Source of the DNA: Moraxella nasibovis
Lineage (GTDB): Bacteria; Pseudomonadota; Gammaproteobacteria; Pseudomonadales; Moraxellaceae
Length of the DNA: 64,000 nucleotides
Direction: 5' to 3'
Assembly (NCBI RefSeq): GCF_029581575.1
Contig: NZ_CP089975.1
Location: 682,001 to 746,000, forward strand
This document shows positions 52,601-61,657 of the stretch, piece by piece; positions within the stretch are counted from its first letter, which is position 1; each line of letters opens with the position of its first letter. The notes under the pieces are model-generated. The model was not told where the DNA came from. It made no database searches and saw only the letters and a program-made list of their open reading frames with translations. Position numbers and translations under genes: made by a program.

Positions 52601-53656
52601 CATGACCTTAAAATTCAGCTGAGCGATGAGTATGGCGTCGCTGATAAAGAAATTTATCGAAAAGCAACTGCTCAAAAATATCAGCATGATTTGGAGATGT
52701 TTAAACGCCTACAACAACAAAAAATCCAAGAGCTTGAAAAACCCATCAAAGCAGCACTAGGGGAGCAAGAACACATCGCCATTGCACGCATGAACCAAAA
52801 AACCATGCGACCTGATGACTACCGACGATGGGAGCTATCACAAGAGATGGCAGGTTCTAAGCGAGCGGCGGACGATACTTATAGTAGCCAATTTCGTGAA
52901 ATTTTCAAGCAGAATGATAGTGGGCAGTATGAGATTGAGAGTCAAGAAGAGCGACTTAGATTGTGGGAGGAAGCATACCGACTGCACAAAGAGACGATAG
53001 CCAATATTGATGCTGAATATGGCGAAAAATCCAAAACTTTGGAAAATGAGCTACTCTCTGCCAAGCTGGGTGCGTACGGTAGTGCGGCAGGGGCTTTGGC
53101 TGGTCTGTTTAAAGACATGAGCGGTGAGCAATCTCGTGCCTACCGTGCGATGTTTGCGGTGTCAAAAGCCTTTGCCATCGCAGATACTGGGATTAAGATG
53201 GGTAATGCAATAGCACAAGCATGGGCTGACCCATCAGCTGTAACCACTTGGCAGAAAATGGCAAATGTGGCGAAAGTAACCATACAGCAGGGGCATTTGG
53301 TATCCATGATTAACGCCATCAATCCCAAAGGCTTTAAAACTGGTGGTTATACTGGTAACGGCGGCATCAATGATGTTGCAGGCGTGGTACATGGCAAAGA
53401 GTATGTACTCAATGCCCGTGCCACAAAACGCATCGGCACAGGTACGCTTGATAAGCTTAATAATGGCGGTGATATTGGCGGCGGTGTCAATGTCATCATC
53501 AATAACTATTCTAGCGAAAAAGCCACCGCCCAACAAATGCCAAACGGCGATGTTTTGGTAACCATTGGCAAGATGATTGATGACAAAGTAGATGCAAAAG
53601 TCAATCAACGATTTATCCAAGCACGCCGTCAAGGCGGTGAATTATACGGCAGATAA
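49610..53656 (+). CDS. tail tape measure protein with lysozyme-like domain
   Basis: 1348 residues. The N-terminal tape measure region has DIEATTTAYTNNARSLQHLG and ALVQLGQAMQSGVLQGDEFRSIAENAP. Hydrophobic segments lie at ~345-370 and ~500-525. Residues ~738-893 look like a phage tail lysozyme (HMVFTAFKNAGFSDEQARQLTAQVGRENEY; NIGMISWQGGRGTKL), for local cell wall opening during injection. A long coiled coil follows, then a Gly-rich end. A GTG 9 bases upstream is an alternative start. Confidence 0.92.
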   Translation: MSAVERRVEIVVGAASAEQRIKALVKQFASLKGASNNASDAIDDLAKSATNLGTSIDKNGRLRDANGRFVKMGQDAKQASQGVDKLAQSTRKLGDSADYTNKLLGGLKGMMAGYFSLAGLGSVLKTADAMQTQNAQIKQVTESTEQYIAVKKQLFQIAQSTHQDIEATTTAYTNNARSLQHLGKNQAEILKFTESVSLAMAVGGKSAQEQASALVQLGQAMQSGVLQGDEFRSIAENAPILLDLVAQSLNKTRAEVKELASDGKISAEVIYNAMAGASEELKAKYAAMPVTMNQALTTVQNQYKRLVDEFMNGTGGLSEKIASAILWVNEHFNSIIPTLAGLTAIYGSYLVMNSAFVASIPAKVAGLAASTTAFYQESVAMNANAAAKARAVMANVTLTNAASAMAIGVSRAGIAVMNAARFIDRKTASVMNASRSLATYSANLVRTNGVLGATRLAVAGTTTALVAQARAVATSNAAKVALTATTRTMAGVMTTAGRAIASVGAIIKAHPIMILAGIITTVITATMGLEEAMKSFGDAVTIVGYGIQDFVKWSVDGFTNKMGKAIDWMSKFFSKSSQDGSNKASAAFFGFFKTQEGGFVGLLRVVARSFDGITTVAKAAMLYAGSQVEAIGARFKNAYNAMVPEFLGGGGPEIAVNAISFGDAMAQSRSNYFEGLMNGYVSRLSVAKEEKAAAANIGTLGSVAGTAATNLGKLGEETKKAKKGSSDKLNPSLSSQTGRMHMVFTAFKNAGFSDEQARQLTAQVGRENEYNSKYLFGTHTDANNGLTNIGMISWQGGRGTKLRQEMQQQGLIKNGKMVQSQEALDYQAKYLAREMANERIYERTRRDFMQNPNPTYEKGMGALNDNFIRWDSAGKKINARPHHEKQRRFYDQISNSTKNMVQEVQEDVKTQEELLKAQQELILKYSDHTTRQLAALAAEKKAVNDAFGENSEDGRKLNEIIETRYRLAGELRQREQLLEMQGYQMSSQDRMALEHEIHDLKIQLSDEYGVADKEIYRKATAQKYQHDLEMFKRLQQQKIQELEKPIKAALGEQEHIAIARMNQKTMRPDDYRRWELSQEMAGSKRAADDTYSSQFREIFKQNDSGQYEIESQEERLRLWEEAYRLHKETIANIDAEYGEKSKTLENELLSAKLGAYGSAAGALAGLFKDMSGEQSRAYRAMFAVSKAFAIADTGIKMGNAIAQAWADPSAVTTWQKMANVAKVTIQQGHLVSMINAINPKGFKTGGYTGNGGINDVAGVVHGKEYVLNARATKRIGTGTLDKLNNGGDIGGGVNVIINNYSSEKATAQQMPNGDVLVTIGKMIDDKVDAKVNQRFIQARRQGGELYGR

Positions 53657-53657
53657 A

Positions 53658-53693
53658 CAAAAAACCCAACTGGTGCAAACAGTTGGGTTTTTC
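53658..53693 (+). terminator. terminator after the tape measure gene
   Basis: AAAACCCAACT / AGTTGGGTTTTT. Confidence 0.87.
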
Positions 53694-53729
53694 TATTTAC
53701 CCCTTTAACCGTACTTAAAAGGATAATTT

Positions 53730-53891
53730 ATGGTAAATTTTAACATAGAATTGGCAAAAATTGGAGAAATATCTATGCAAAATATCGTTGTAATAGGAAT
53801 TTTTGCTATTGTATTGGTGTTGATTTGGCAATTTAGCGACATCTTAAATGCTGTGGTCAATTTTCTAAAATTTAGAGATGGCAAAAAATGA
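53730..53891 (+). CDS. mini-TM protein D (53 residues)
   Basis: Starts MVNFNIELAKIGEISMQNIV; helix VVIGIFAIVLVLIW. AAGGA 6 bases before ATG. Shares the AATTTTAACATAGA start sequence with mini-TM A at DNA level. Ends in an ATGA overlap with the next gene. Confidence 0.6.
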   Translation: MVNFNIELAKIGEISMQNIVVIGIFAIVLVLIWQFSDILNAVVNFLKFRDGKK

Positions 53892-54220
53892 AAACATTCA
53901 CATGGGACATCAGCCAAGACAGCACTGAGACCACCACAATCAACGCCAAAACAGTGGCATTCGGTGATGGCTACGAGCAGGCGGTATCATTTGGCATTAA
54001 CCCAAACCGCAAAACATGGCAATGTAGCAAAACAGACACAAAAGCGGTGATTGATGAGATTTACCGCTTTTTAATTGGCACAAAGGGCGTGGAAGCCTTT
54101 AATTTTCAGCCCATCAAAAGCGAACCTATCATCAAAGTCCGATTAGATGGCGATGTAACACGCAATCAAGAAGGGGGTGATGCCTGGAAAATATCATTTG
54201 CCCTAAAACAAGTTTTTTAA
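53888..54220 (+). CDS. minor tail protein M-like
   Basis: 110 residues. FGDGYEQAVSFGINPNRKTW, GVEAFNFQP and DAWKISFALKQVF are typical of lambda gpM family tail-tip proteins. Confidence 0.87.
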   Translation: MKTFTWDISQDSTETTTINAKTVAFGDGYEQAVSFGINPNRKTWQCSKTDTKAVIDEIYRFLIGTKGVEAFNFQPIKSEPIIKVRLDGDVTRNQEGGDAWKISFALKQVF

Positions 54221-54221
54221 C

Positions 54222-54243
54222 CGCCCCAAATGGGGCTTTTTTA
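54222..54243 (+). terminator. terminator after M-like gene
   Basis: GCCCC-AAAT-GGGGC with six T. Confidence 0.82.
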
Positions 54244-54256
54244 ATGGAGAAACGCC

Positions 54257-54664
54257 ATGAGCGAACAAAACTTAACCACCCTAAACCGCCTTGAAGCCAA
54301 GACCTTGCAAGATTTTATCTATCAGGTTGATAGCTGGCAAGCCCGTCACGGCGACAAAGCAAACACCATTGAAATCGTGTACTACCCAGAGGATGAAGGC
54401 TTTGAGGTGGCAAACGGCGAAGAAAACAACGGCATTTTGCGCCGCAATCGTGCCACCTTGTTTCGCACCGATATTTTGGCATGGGGCGCAAATCAGCTAA
54501 GAGGGCTTGAAGGCTGGAATAATGATAAGACCGTCACCGCTTTTACTTGCGTGTATAAAGATGGCGAATTTGGCATCAAAGTGGCGGTGCAGGATTCAAT
54601 TGAAACAGAAACTGGTCACGGCGCTATTGAATTTGATGAGGGCTCTGGCGCAATCGGTGACTGA
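54257..54664 (+). CDS. hypothetical tail-region protein
   Basis: 135 residues, acidic. Begins MSEQNLTTLNRLEAKTLQDF and ends GAIEFDEGSGAIGD. No family recognised. GGAG 7-8 bases before the ATG. Its place between M and L suggests a tail or accessory role. Confidence 0.7.
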   Translation: MSEQNLTTLNRLEAKTLQDFIYQVDSWQARHGDKANTIEIVYYPEDEGFEVANGEENNGILRRNRATLFRTDILAWGANQLRGLEGWNNDKTVTAFTCVYKDGEFGIKVAVQDSIETETGHGAIEFDEGSGAIGD

Positions 54665-54666
54665 TT

Positions 54667-55332
54667 ATGAGTTTTAACAGCGATATTCAAAAAGACAGTG
54701 TGCAAGGCTTTATCACCTTGTACGAACTGGACGCACGCAAATTAGGCGGTGAGATTTACCGTTTTCATGGACACAATGACGGCGTTATCCGCTGGCAAGG
54801 GCAAGATTTTACCCCCATTGCCATCAAAGCAGATGGGCTAGAAGTCCGCTCGGACGGTAAAGCCTCCGCCCCAACGCTCACCATTCATAACGACATCGGC
54901 GGTGTATCACAAGCCTTACGGTTTTTGTGTTTACGCTATGGAGACTTTGCAGGGGCAAAACTCAAAGTCATCCATACCCTTGCCGAATATTTGGGCAGCA
55001 CAGACGAGCAAAACTACCGCACCGCCATCTGGTACATCGAGCAAAAGACCAGTGAAACCAACGCAACCACCACCTTTGAGCTGTCAAACCCTGTGGACTT
55101 TGAGGGGTTAAAAATCCCTGTTCGTCAGATTACCAGCTATTGCCATTGGGCGGTGTGTGGGCGTTATCGGGGCGAAGAATGCGGTTATCTTGGTACGGCA
55201 AGATTTACCAATGACGGCAAGCCAACGGATAATCCAGAACTGGATAAATGCGGTGGTCGCTTGTCGGATTGCAAATTGCGGAACAATGAACAGCGATTTG
55301 GTGGGTTTCCTGCAAGTTCATTGGTGGGGTAA
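54667..55332 (+). CDS. minor tail protein L-like
   Basis: 221 residues. The C-terminal cysteine set (CHWAVCGRYRGEECGYLG and DKCGGRLSDCKLR) matches lambda gpL, whose C-terminal domain binds an iron-sulfur cluster. QGFITLYELDARKLGG and IYRFHGHN at the start are family features. It forms the tail tip with K, I and J. Confidence 0.9.
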   Translation: MSFNSDIQKDSVQGFITLYELDARKLGGEIYRFHGHNDGVIRWQGQDFTPIAIKADGLEVRSDGKASAPTLTIHNDIGGVSQALRFLCLRYGDFAGAKLKVIHTLAEYLGSTDEQNYRTAIWYIEQKTSETNATTTFELSNPVDFEGLKIPVRQITSYCHWAVCGRYRGEECGYLGTARFTNDGKPTDNPELDKCGGRLSDCKLRNNEQRFGGFPASSLVG

Positions 55333-55335
55333 AAA

Positions 55336-56118
55336 ATGAGACTAACAAAAAACCTAAAAAACCAAATCACCGCCCACGCTTGGGAAAATTACCCAAATGA
55401 GTGTTGTGGCGTGATTGTGGGCGGTCAATATCGCCCTTGCACCAATATTGCCCACGACCCTGCCAACGCCTTTGAAATTGACCCTGCTGAATGGGTGGCG
55501 TTGGCAGAATTGGGCGACATTGGGGCGATTGTTCATTCACACCCCAATGGCGAACCCTTGCCTAGTGAAGTGGACAAAGTGCAAATGGGGCTACACGATG
55601 TGGATTGGGTCATTGTTGGGCTTGGCATTAGTCCCACAGGGGCGGAATATTGCGACATCAAAAGTCACAAGCCCACCAATTACACCGCCCCACTTTTGGG
55701 GCGTGAGTATTATCACGGTACACAGGATTGCTATAGCTTGGTGTGTGATTATTATAGCCGAGAATTGGGGCTTGATTTGCCTGATTTTGCAAGGGTTGAT
55801 GACTGGTGGGAAGATGAAAAGCACGAGCCACTTTATGAAAACAACTTTAAAAAAGCTGGCTTTGAAGTCGTGGACGACCTACAAAAGCACGATGTCATCT
55901 TGTGCCGTGTCGGTCGCACTCATCACATTAACCATGCCCTTGTTTTTGTTGGCGATGGCAAATTGCAATCAGAAAATACGCCCGATTGTGTGGGGGATTG
56001 CCTAGTTTTGCACCACCCACACGGCAGGCTAAGCGTGCGTGAAATCTATGGCGACAGTTGGCAAAAACGCACCGCCCTAATTGTACGGCATAAGGAGTTA
56101 ATCAGTGAAAACCATTGA
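55336..56118 (+). CDS. tail tip protein K-like: JAB/MPN plus NlpC/P60 peptidase
   Basis: 260 residues. The JAMM zinc motif is in VHSHPNGEPLPSEVD (residues ~67-80) with the upstream Glu in NECCG. The NlpC/P60 domain has catalytic Cys in GTQDCYSL and His in HINHALVF. A peptidoglycan-active tail tip component. Overlaps the I-like gene by 14 bases. Confidence 0.9.
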   Translation: MRLTKNLKNQITAHAWENYPNECCGVIVGGQYRPCTNIAHDPANAFEIDPAEWVALAELGDIGAIVHSHPNGEPLPSEVDKVQMGLHDVDWVIVGLGISPTGAEYCDIKSHKPTNYTAPLLGREYYHGTQDCYSLVCDYYSRELGLDLPDFARVDDWWEDEKHEPLYENNFKKAGFEVVDDLQKHDVILCRVGRTHHINHALVFVGDGKLQSENTPDCVGDCLVLHHPHGRLSVREIYGDSWQKRTALIVRHKELISENH

Positions 56119-56671
56119 ACTACACGGCATTCTCGCCAAAAAATTTGGCAGATTTTTTAAATTGGATGTCAAAACGGCAAAAGAAGCCTGTCATGCCATC
56201 GCCGTGCAAATCCCTGCATTTCAAAAATTTATGCTTGATGGTGAAAAATTGGGCTATCGCTTTGCCGTATTCAATGGCAAAAAACGCAATCAAAGCACCA
56301 ACATCAGCGAAGACCAATTAGACGACATCACCACCGCCAACCACATTCATATCGTGCCAAAAGTGGTGGGCTCGGGCGGTAAGGCGATGGGGTGGCTGCA
56401 AGTCATTGCGGGGGCGGTGATGGTGGCGGTGGGGGTGTTTGTGCCTGGTATGCAAGCGTTAATCGGTGCGGGGGTTGGTTTGATGATTGGTGGCGTATCA
56501 AGCCTACTAATGCCCACGCCAAAACTAGACCCTGCCAATGAGGACGGCAATAAGCCAAACAACGGCTTTGGCGGTGCGGTGACGACCGTCGCACAGGGCA
56601 ACCCCGTCCCCATTCTCTATGGCGAGCGAGAAGTGGGTGGATTTATTGTGTCGGCTGGGATTGATACTTAG
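56105..56671 (+). CDS. tail assembly protein I-like
   Basis: 188 residues. N-terminal ubiquitin-like region (IELHGILAKKFGRFFKLDV, IHIVPKVVG) followed by two hydrophobic helices (GWLQVIAGAVMVAVGVFVPG; LIGAGVGLMIGGVSSLL) and GNPVPILYGEREVGGFIVSAG, all typical of gpI. Overlaps brnA on the opposite strand by 4 bases. Confidence 0.88.
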   Translation: MKTIELHGILAKKFGRFFKLDVKTAKEACHAIAVQIPAFQKFMLDGEKLGYRFAVFNGKKRNQSTNISEDQLDDITTANHIHIVPKVVGSGGKAMGWLQVIAGAVMVAVGVFVPGMQALIGAGVGLMIGGVSSLLMPTPKLDPANEDGNKPNNGFGGAVTTVAQGNPVPILYGEREVGGFIVSAGIDT

Positions 56672-56931
56672 CGGTGGGCAAGCACATACTCTAACAGCAC
56701 TTGATTGATGCGTGTCTGATAGCCTTTGCCGTCTTTTTTAAAAAACTCCAAAATGACAGGGTCAAGGCGTAAGGTGGTGGCGGTTTTGGTTGGTTCTTTT
56801 TGTTTGCCACGAGTTTTTACCATGTTTAAAAAATCACTTGGTAAAACATCGCTGGCTGGCTTAAATTTGGCAAAATCCGCTTGGGTTAATTCTCTGACTT
56901 CGCCATGTTCGTCAATTAAAGGTCTGTTCAT
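56668..56931 (-). CDS. brnA: BrnA antitoxin
   Basis: 87 residues. C-terminal ribbon-helix-helix-like region TTLRLDPVILEFFKKDGKGYQTRINQVLLEYV, the BrnA signature. Translationally overlaps brnT by 20 bases. It binds BrnT and represses the operon. Confidence 0.9.
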   Translation of the reverse strand: MNRPLIDEHGEVRELTQADFAKFKPASDVLPSDFLNMVKTRGKQKEPTKTATTLRLDPVILEFFKKDGKGYQTRINQVLLEYVLAHR

Positions 56932-57184
56932 AATCTTTGATCTCTCGTTTGTTGGCTTTTCTAAAACTGATGACACGAATGCCATCACAAATCGGTGTAA
57001 AAACCAAAACATGAAGGCGGCTGCCTAAAAACCCCACGGCAATGTAGCGTGTTTCACCATAATCAAAACGCTCATCAACGGCAACTTTGGCGGTTAAAAA
57101 TTCAAAATCAATCGCTTCATCAAAGCTAAGTCCACGCTCATCAATGTTTCTTTGGTTTTTAGCAGGGTCATAAGTAATTTTCAT
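56912..57184 (-). CDS. brnT: BrnT toxin
   Basis: 90 residues. ITYDPAKNQRNIDERGLSFDEA, ETRYIAVGFLGSRLHVLVFT and IRVISFRKANKREIKDYE are diagnostic of BrnT ribonuclease toxins (RelE fold). The pair sits antisense between tail genes I and J. Confidence 0.92.
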   Translation of the reverse strand: MKITYDPAKNQRNIDERGLSFDEAIDFEFLTAKVAVDERFDYGETRYIAVGFLGSRLHVLVFTPICDGIRVISFRKANKREIKDYEQTFN

Positions 57185-57208
57185 TGCTAACTTCTTAATT
57201 TTTATTAT

Positions 57209-57237
57209 ATTGTACTAACAATTTAATATTTTGTCAA
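57209..57237 (-). promoter_or_regulatory. brnTA promoter and operator
   Basis: TTGACA (57232-57237), 17 bases, TACAAT (57209-57214) on the - strand. ATTGT-ACTA-ACAAT (57209-57222) overlaps the -10 and is a likely BrnA operator. Confidence 0.82.
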
Positions 57238-57254
57238 TACAAAAAGGTAAAAAA

Positions 57255-60200
57255 ATGCACATTCACGGCGCAAAAAAACAAAAGGGCGGTGGGCAAAAGC
57301 CGCACATTGCCCCTGATGACTTGGTCGCTACCAGTTATGCTAACATCATGTATGGCTTGGCTGAGGGTGAGATTATGGGGCTGGCGGATGGTGGTAAGTC
57401 TATCCGACTTGACGGCACGCCCTTAATCAACGACAACGGACAGCCTAATTTTACAAATGTAAACTGGGATTTTCGCACAGGCACGCTGGATCAGACGCAC
57501 ATCGCAGGTTTTCCTGCGGTTGAAAATGAGACCAATGTCGGTGTGGAGCTTCGTTCTGACCGCCCATGGGTCAAAGCCATCAATAACCGTGAACTCTCCG
57601 CCGTGCGTGTGCGTCTAAACTTCAACGCCCTGCGTGAGCAAGATGACAGTGGGAACATCAAAGGCTATGCCATCAGTTACGCCATTGATGTGCAGACGGA
57701 CGGTGGCAGTTTTGTTGAAGTCTTGACCGATACTGTGCGTGGTAAGGCAAGCCAAGGCTATAAAAAATCACACCGCATTGACCTGCCTAATGCTGGCACA
57801 GCAAAACGCTGGACAATCCGTGTCCGCCGTATCACGCCCAACCGTAACAGTGATTTAATCGCTGATACCGTGCATATTGACGCACTGACCGAAATCATTG
57901 ACGCAAAACTCGCTTATCCAGCAACAGCACTTTTGAGCTTGTCTTATGACGCCAAAACTTTCTCCAACATCGCTAAAATTGCCGTGCGTCTAAAAGGCAA
58001 AATTATCCAAGTACCGACGAACTACGACCCCATCGCACGCACCTATACAGGGCTGTGGGACGGTACATTTAAAATGGCGTATAGCAATAACCCTGCGTGG
58101 GTGTTTTATGACCTATGCACTCATAAACGCTATGGACTTGGTGAGCGACTGGCTGGCATGGTGGACAAATGGCGACTGTATCAGATTGGGCAATATTGCG
58201 ATGAGCTGGTGGATGACGGCAAAGGCGGTCAAGAACCCCGTTTTACCTGCAATGTCTATATCCAAAAAGCCGATGATGCCTATCGTGTCTTACAAAACTT
58301 GGCAAGCGTGTTTCGTGGGCTGTCGTTTTGGGACGGAGCTAACATCATCGTGGATAGCGACACGCCAAAAGAGCCTGTATATACATTTAGCCCTGCTAAT
58401 GTCGTGGGCGGTGAATTTGCTTATACAGGCACACGGCAAAGAGACCGCCATACACTTACCAAAGTCGCATGGGACAATCCAGAAAACGGCTTTAGCACTG
58501 AGTATGAGCTGATTCCAGATGAGGCAGCCATCGCCAGATATGGCGTAAAAGTGCTAGACATTGCTGCCTTTGGCTGTACCAGTCAAGGGCAAGCACAACG
58601 AGCAGGACTGTGGGCATTGAAAGCCGAGCAACTAGAAACCCAAACCGTGAGTTTTAAAACTGGCTTGATGGGCTTTATCCCACAAGTGGGGCAAATCATC
58701 AATGTGGCAGATAATGTCTTTGCAGGGCGTGCCATCTCTGGCAAAATCGTCAATGTTTCCACCAACAAGCGTGTCATCACCCTTGACCGTGTGGCGGGTA
58801 AAGTGGGCGATACTTTAATCGTCAATGGCACGGACGGCGCACAAAGTGCCAAAATCAGTGCCGTGCGTGGGCAGGTTTTGACCCTTGACAAGCCAATCAA
58901 TGCCGAGCCTGAGCATATTTGGGCAGTCATTAGTGATGATCTAAAATTAAAGCAGTTTCGTATTTTAACCATTGCACAAAACGATGACGCAACCTTTGAC
59001 ATCACCGCCTTAGAATACAACGCCCAAAAATATGCGGTGGTGGACACAGGAGCGGTGGTTGTGCCACAGCCTTACACCGTGCTAAATGCCACGCCAATCA
59101 CCGCCCCAAACTCAGTAACACTGAGTGCCAACACTCGCACACACCAAGGACAAGCGGTTACCACGCTCACCATCAACTGGGAACAAGTGACTGGTGCAAC
59201 CGCCTACATTGTCGAATGGCGAAAAGATGATGGCAACTGGCAAACCTTGCCCAAAGTGTCAGGGCAAAGCATGGATATTGACGGCGTGTATGCCGGCAAC
59301 TACCAAGCCCGTGTGCGTGCAGTTGATGCCTTTGACAATGAAAGCCTAGCCACATCAAGCCAATTAACCAATATCGCAGGTAAAGTGGGCAAACCACCAC
59401 GCCTTGCACGCCTTGTCATCAAAGGCTTGTTGTTTGGTATGGAGCTTGGCTGGATTTTTAATGCTGGTAGCGATGACACCAACTTTACAGAAATCCAAGT
59501 GTCGCCTGACGGTCGCTCAAACATTGCCACGCTTGGTACATTTGCCTATCCGACAAATAAGCACGAAATCACAGGCTTACAAGGCAATTTGACCCAGTTT
59601 TATCGGGGGCGGATTGTGGACAAATTGGGTAATACATCGGACTGGACGGACTGGGTCAGTGGCACGACATCGGCAGACGCCGACAAAGTGCTTAATCTGA
59701 TTAGTGGGCAAATCAACCAAAGCCATCTGGATCAGACTTTGCGGACACCGATTGCCAAGATTGGCGGGCTTGAAAGTGCAGTTAATGCCGTAAACAGCCA
59801 ACTGCCACAGCTTAATCAGCAGATTGCCACCGCCATGCGAGATATTGGCACGGAGCGAAGCCGCATCACAGGGGCAATCCGTGACATTGGCACTTTGCAG
59901 ACCGCCAATAATGCCAAAACGCAGGAATTGGCGAACTTAACGCAAACGGTGGGCGGACATACCTCATCTATCCGTGAGCTTGGCGTAACAACTGGTGATT
60001 TATCGCAAAAATACACCGCTTTAAAATCGGCAAGCGATACTGCAAATAGCGAAATCACGGCGATAAAGCAGACCCAAAGCGGACAGGCGACAACCATTAA
60101 CCGCTTAAACAGCGAGATGAACGGCAAAGCAAGCACAGCCGACCTAACCGCCGAACAACAGGCACGAGCGGATGCTGATGGTGCATTAGGTCAAAGGATT

Positions 60201-61649
60201 AGTGCGATTGATACCGCCTACAAAAAGTCCGATACTGACATCACGGCACGCTTGGCAAGAGAAGAAACCGCACGAGCAACTGGCGACGCCGCCAACAGTC
60301 AAGCAATCCGCACGCTAGAAAGCGGTCTAGGTGGCAAGGCAAACGCCACGGCTTTGAATAATTACTACACCAAAGCCCAGACCGATGAGGCTATTAGTGG
60401 GCGTGTGGAGCGATTTGAAGCCAGTCTTAAACGCCAAGAAATTAATGCCGTTACCGACCTAAACACGCTAACCACTCAGGGGCAGTATTTTATCAAAGCT
60501 GGTAATAATCCCAATGCCCCTGCGACTAACTGGTTATTTGTCGATGTTGAAACATCAAACGACCAGTGGATTGTCATGCAGACTGTCAGACAAGACAACA
60601 ATGCTAAAAACCAATGGGTGCGTCAGCGGCATAACGGCAACTGGTCAGCGTGGGAAAAGGTGGCAACAGGTAGTGAGCTGAATGACAAAGCCAACGCCAC
60701 CGCCTTAAACGACCTAAGTGCCCGTGTCACACAAGTGGACGGCAGAATTACCGCAGAAGCTCAGAAAGTCAGTCATCTCCAAACCACCGTAGGCGGTCAA
60801 ACGGCAAGCATTCGCAGTGTGGAGCAGTCGGTCAATGGCGTGCGTGCGATTAAAGCGGTAACGGTGGACAATAACGGCTTTATCAGCGGTTATGGTCTGA
60901 TGAGCGAGCTACAAAATGGTCGTGTTACTTCTCGTTTTGGCATCAACGCCGACCAAATCTACTTTGGGGCGACAACGAGTGCTAAAAAGCCGTTTGTCTT
61001 TACGACACGCACCACCACCATCGATGGCGTAAGCTATCCTGCGGGGGCGTGGCTTAATAGTGCCAGTATTGCCAATGCGAGTATCACCAATGCCCATATT
61101 GCCAATGCTACGATAACATCGGCTAAGATTGCCAACGGTGCTATCGATAACGCTAAGATTGCCAATGGTGCGATTGACAGCGCCAAGATTGGAGAAGCGG
61201 CAATTACCACCGCGAAAATCGGTGTAGCACAAGTTGATACCTTGCAGATTGCAGGTGAGGCGGTAATTTCGCCAAGGTATCAAGAAACAGATTGGGGAAG
61301 CCAGTATCAAGCAGGGGTTGAACACACTGTATTAAGATTCACGATGAATACGCAGGGTTCAGCTGTTTGCCTGCTTTTTGGCTGGAAAAAAATCTTGGCG
61401 AGTGCATGGCATCAGTCTAGCGCAACGGTAATAATCAAAATAAAGCGAGATGACTTGGTTTTGCATGAAGATGGGTTTTCGTTCTCATCGGCTTGGAACT
61501 CAGCAAACTCCAACCAAAGCTCACCACCGATTTTTGATTTTAATCCACCCAACAATCCTGTATATACTGTCGTGATAAGTTATCATGGCGATAGACCATC
61601 TGTAAGAGCAGAAGGCATTAGAATACTAGGCTTAGCAATCAAGAGGTAA
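57255..61649 (+). CDS. tail tip / host specificity protein J-like
   Basis: 1464 residues. N-terminal DDLVATSYANIMYGLAEGEIMGL, tail-hub domains, a fibronectin III-like module near 615-705, long helical coiled regions (790-990) and a C-terminal segment of near-repeats (SITNAHIANATITSAKIANG). The last ~115 residues are a separate beta domain, probably receptor binding. SD AAAGG before ATG. Confidence 0.9.
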   Translation: MHIHGAKKQKGGGQKPHIAPDDLVATSYANIMYGLAEGEIMGLADGGKSIRLDGTPLINDNGQPNFTNVNWDFRTGTLDQTHIAGFPAVENETNVGVELRSDRPWVKAINNRELSAVRVRLNFNALREQDDSGNIKGYAISYAIDVQTDGGSFVEVLTDTVRGKASQGYKKSHRIDLPNAGTAKRWTIRVRRITPNRNSDLIADTVHIDALTEIIDAKLAYPATALLSLSYDAKTFSNIAKIAVRLKGKIIQVPTNYDPIARTYTGLWDGTFKMAYSNNPAWVFYDLCTHKRYGLGERLAGMVDKWRLYQIGQYCDELVDDGKGGQEPRFTCNVYIQKADDAYRVLQNLASVFRGLSFWDGANIIVDSDTPKEPVYTFSPANVVGGEFAYTGTRQRDRHTLTKVAWDNPENGFSTEYELIPDEAAIARYGVKVLDIAAFGCTSQGQAQRAGLWALKAEQLETQTVSFKTGLMGFIPQVGQIINVADNVFAGRAISGKIVNVSTNKRVITLDRVAGKVGDTLIVNGTDGAQSAKISAVRGQVLTLDKPINAEPEHIWAVISDDLKLKQFRILTIAQNDDATFDITALEYNAQKYAVVDTGAVVVPQPYTVLNATPITAPNSVTLSANTRTHQGQAVTTLTINWEQVTGATAYIVEWRKDDGNWQTLPKVSGQSMDIDGVYAGNYQARVRAVDAFDNESLATSSQLTNIAGKVGKPPRLARLVIKGLLFGMELGWIFNAGSDDTNFTEIQVSPDGRSNIATLGTFAYPTNKHEITGLQGNLTQFYRGRIVDKLGNTSDWTDWVSGTTSADADKVLNLISGQINQSHLDQTLRTPIAKIGGLESAVNAVNSQLPQLNQQIATAMRDIGTERSRITGAIRDIGTLQTANNAKTQELANLTQTVGGHTSSIRELGVTTGDLSQKYTALKSASDTANSEITAIKQTQSGQATTINRLNSEMNGKASTADLTAEQQARADADGALGQRISAIDTAYKKSDTDITARLAREETARATGDAANSQAIRTLESGLGGKANATALNNYYTKAQTDEAISGRVERFEASLKRQEINAVTDLNTLTTQGQYFIKAGNNPNAPATNWLFVDVETSNDQWIVMQTVRQDNNAKNQWVRQRHNGNWSAWEKVATGSELNDKANATALNDLSARVTQVDGRITAEAQKVSHLQTTVGGQTASIRSVEQSVNGVRAIKAVTVDNNGFISGYGLMSELQNGRVTSRFGINADQIYFGATTSAKKPFVFTTRTTTIDGVSYPAGAWLNSASIANASITNAHIANATITSAKIANGAIDNAKIANGAIDSAKIGEAAITTAKIGVAQVDTLQIAGEAVISPRYQETDWGSQYQAGVEHTVLRFTMNTQGSAVCLLFGWKKILASAWHQSSATVIIKIKRDDLVLHEDGFSFSSAWNSANSNQSSPPIFDFNPPNNPVYTVVISYHGDRPSVRAEGIRILGLAIKR

Positions 61650-61657
61650 GAAACTAT

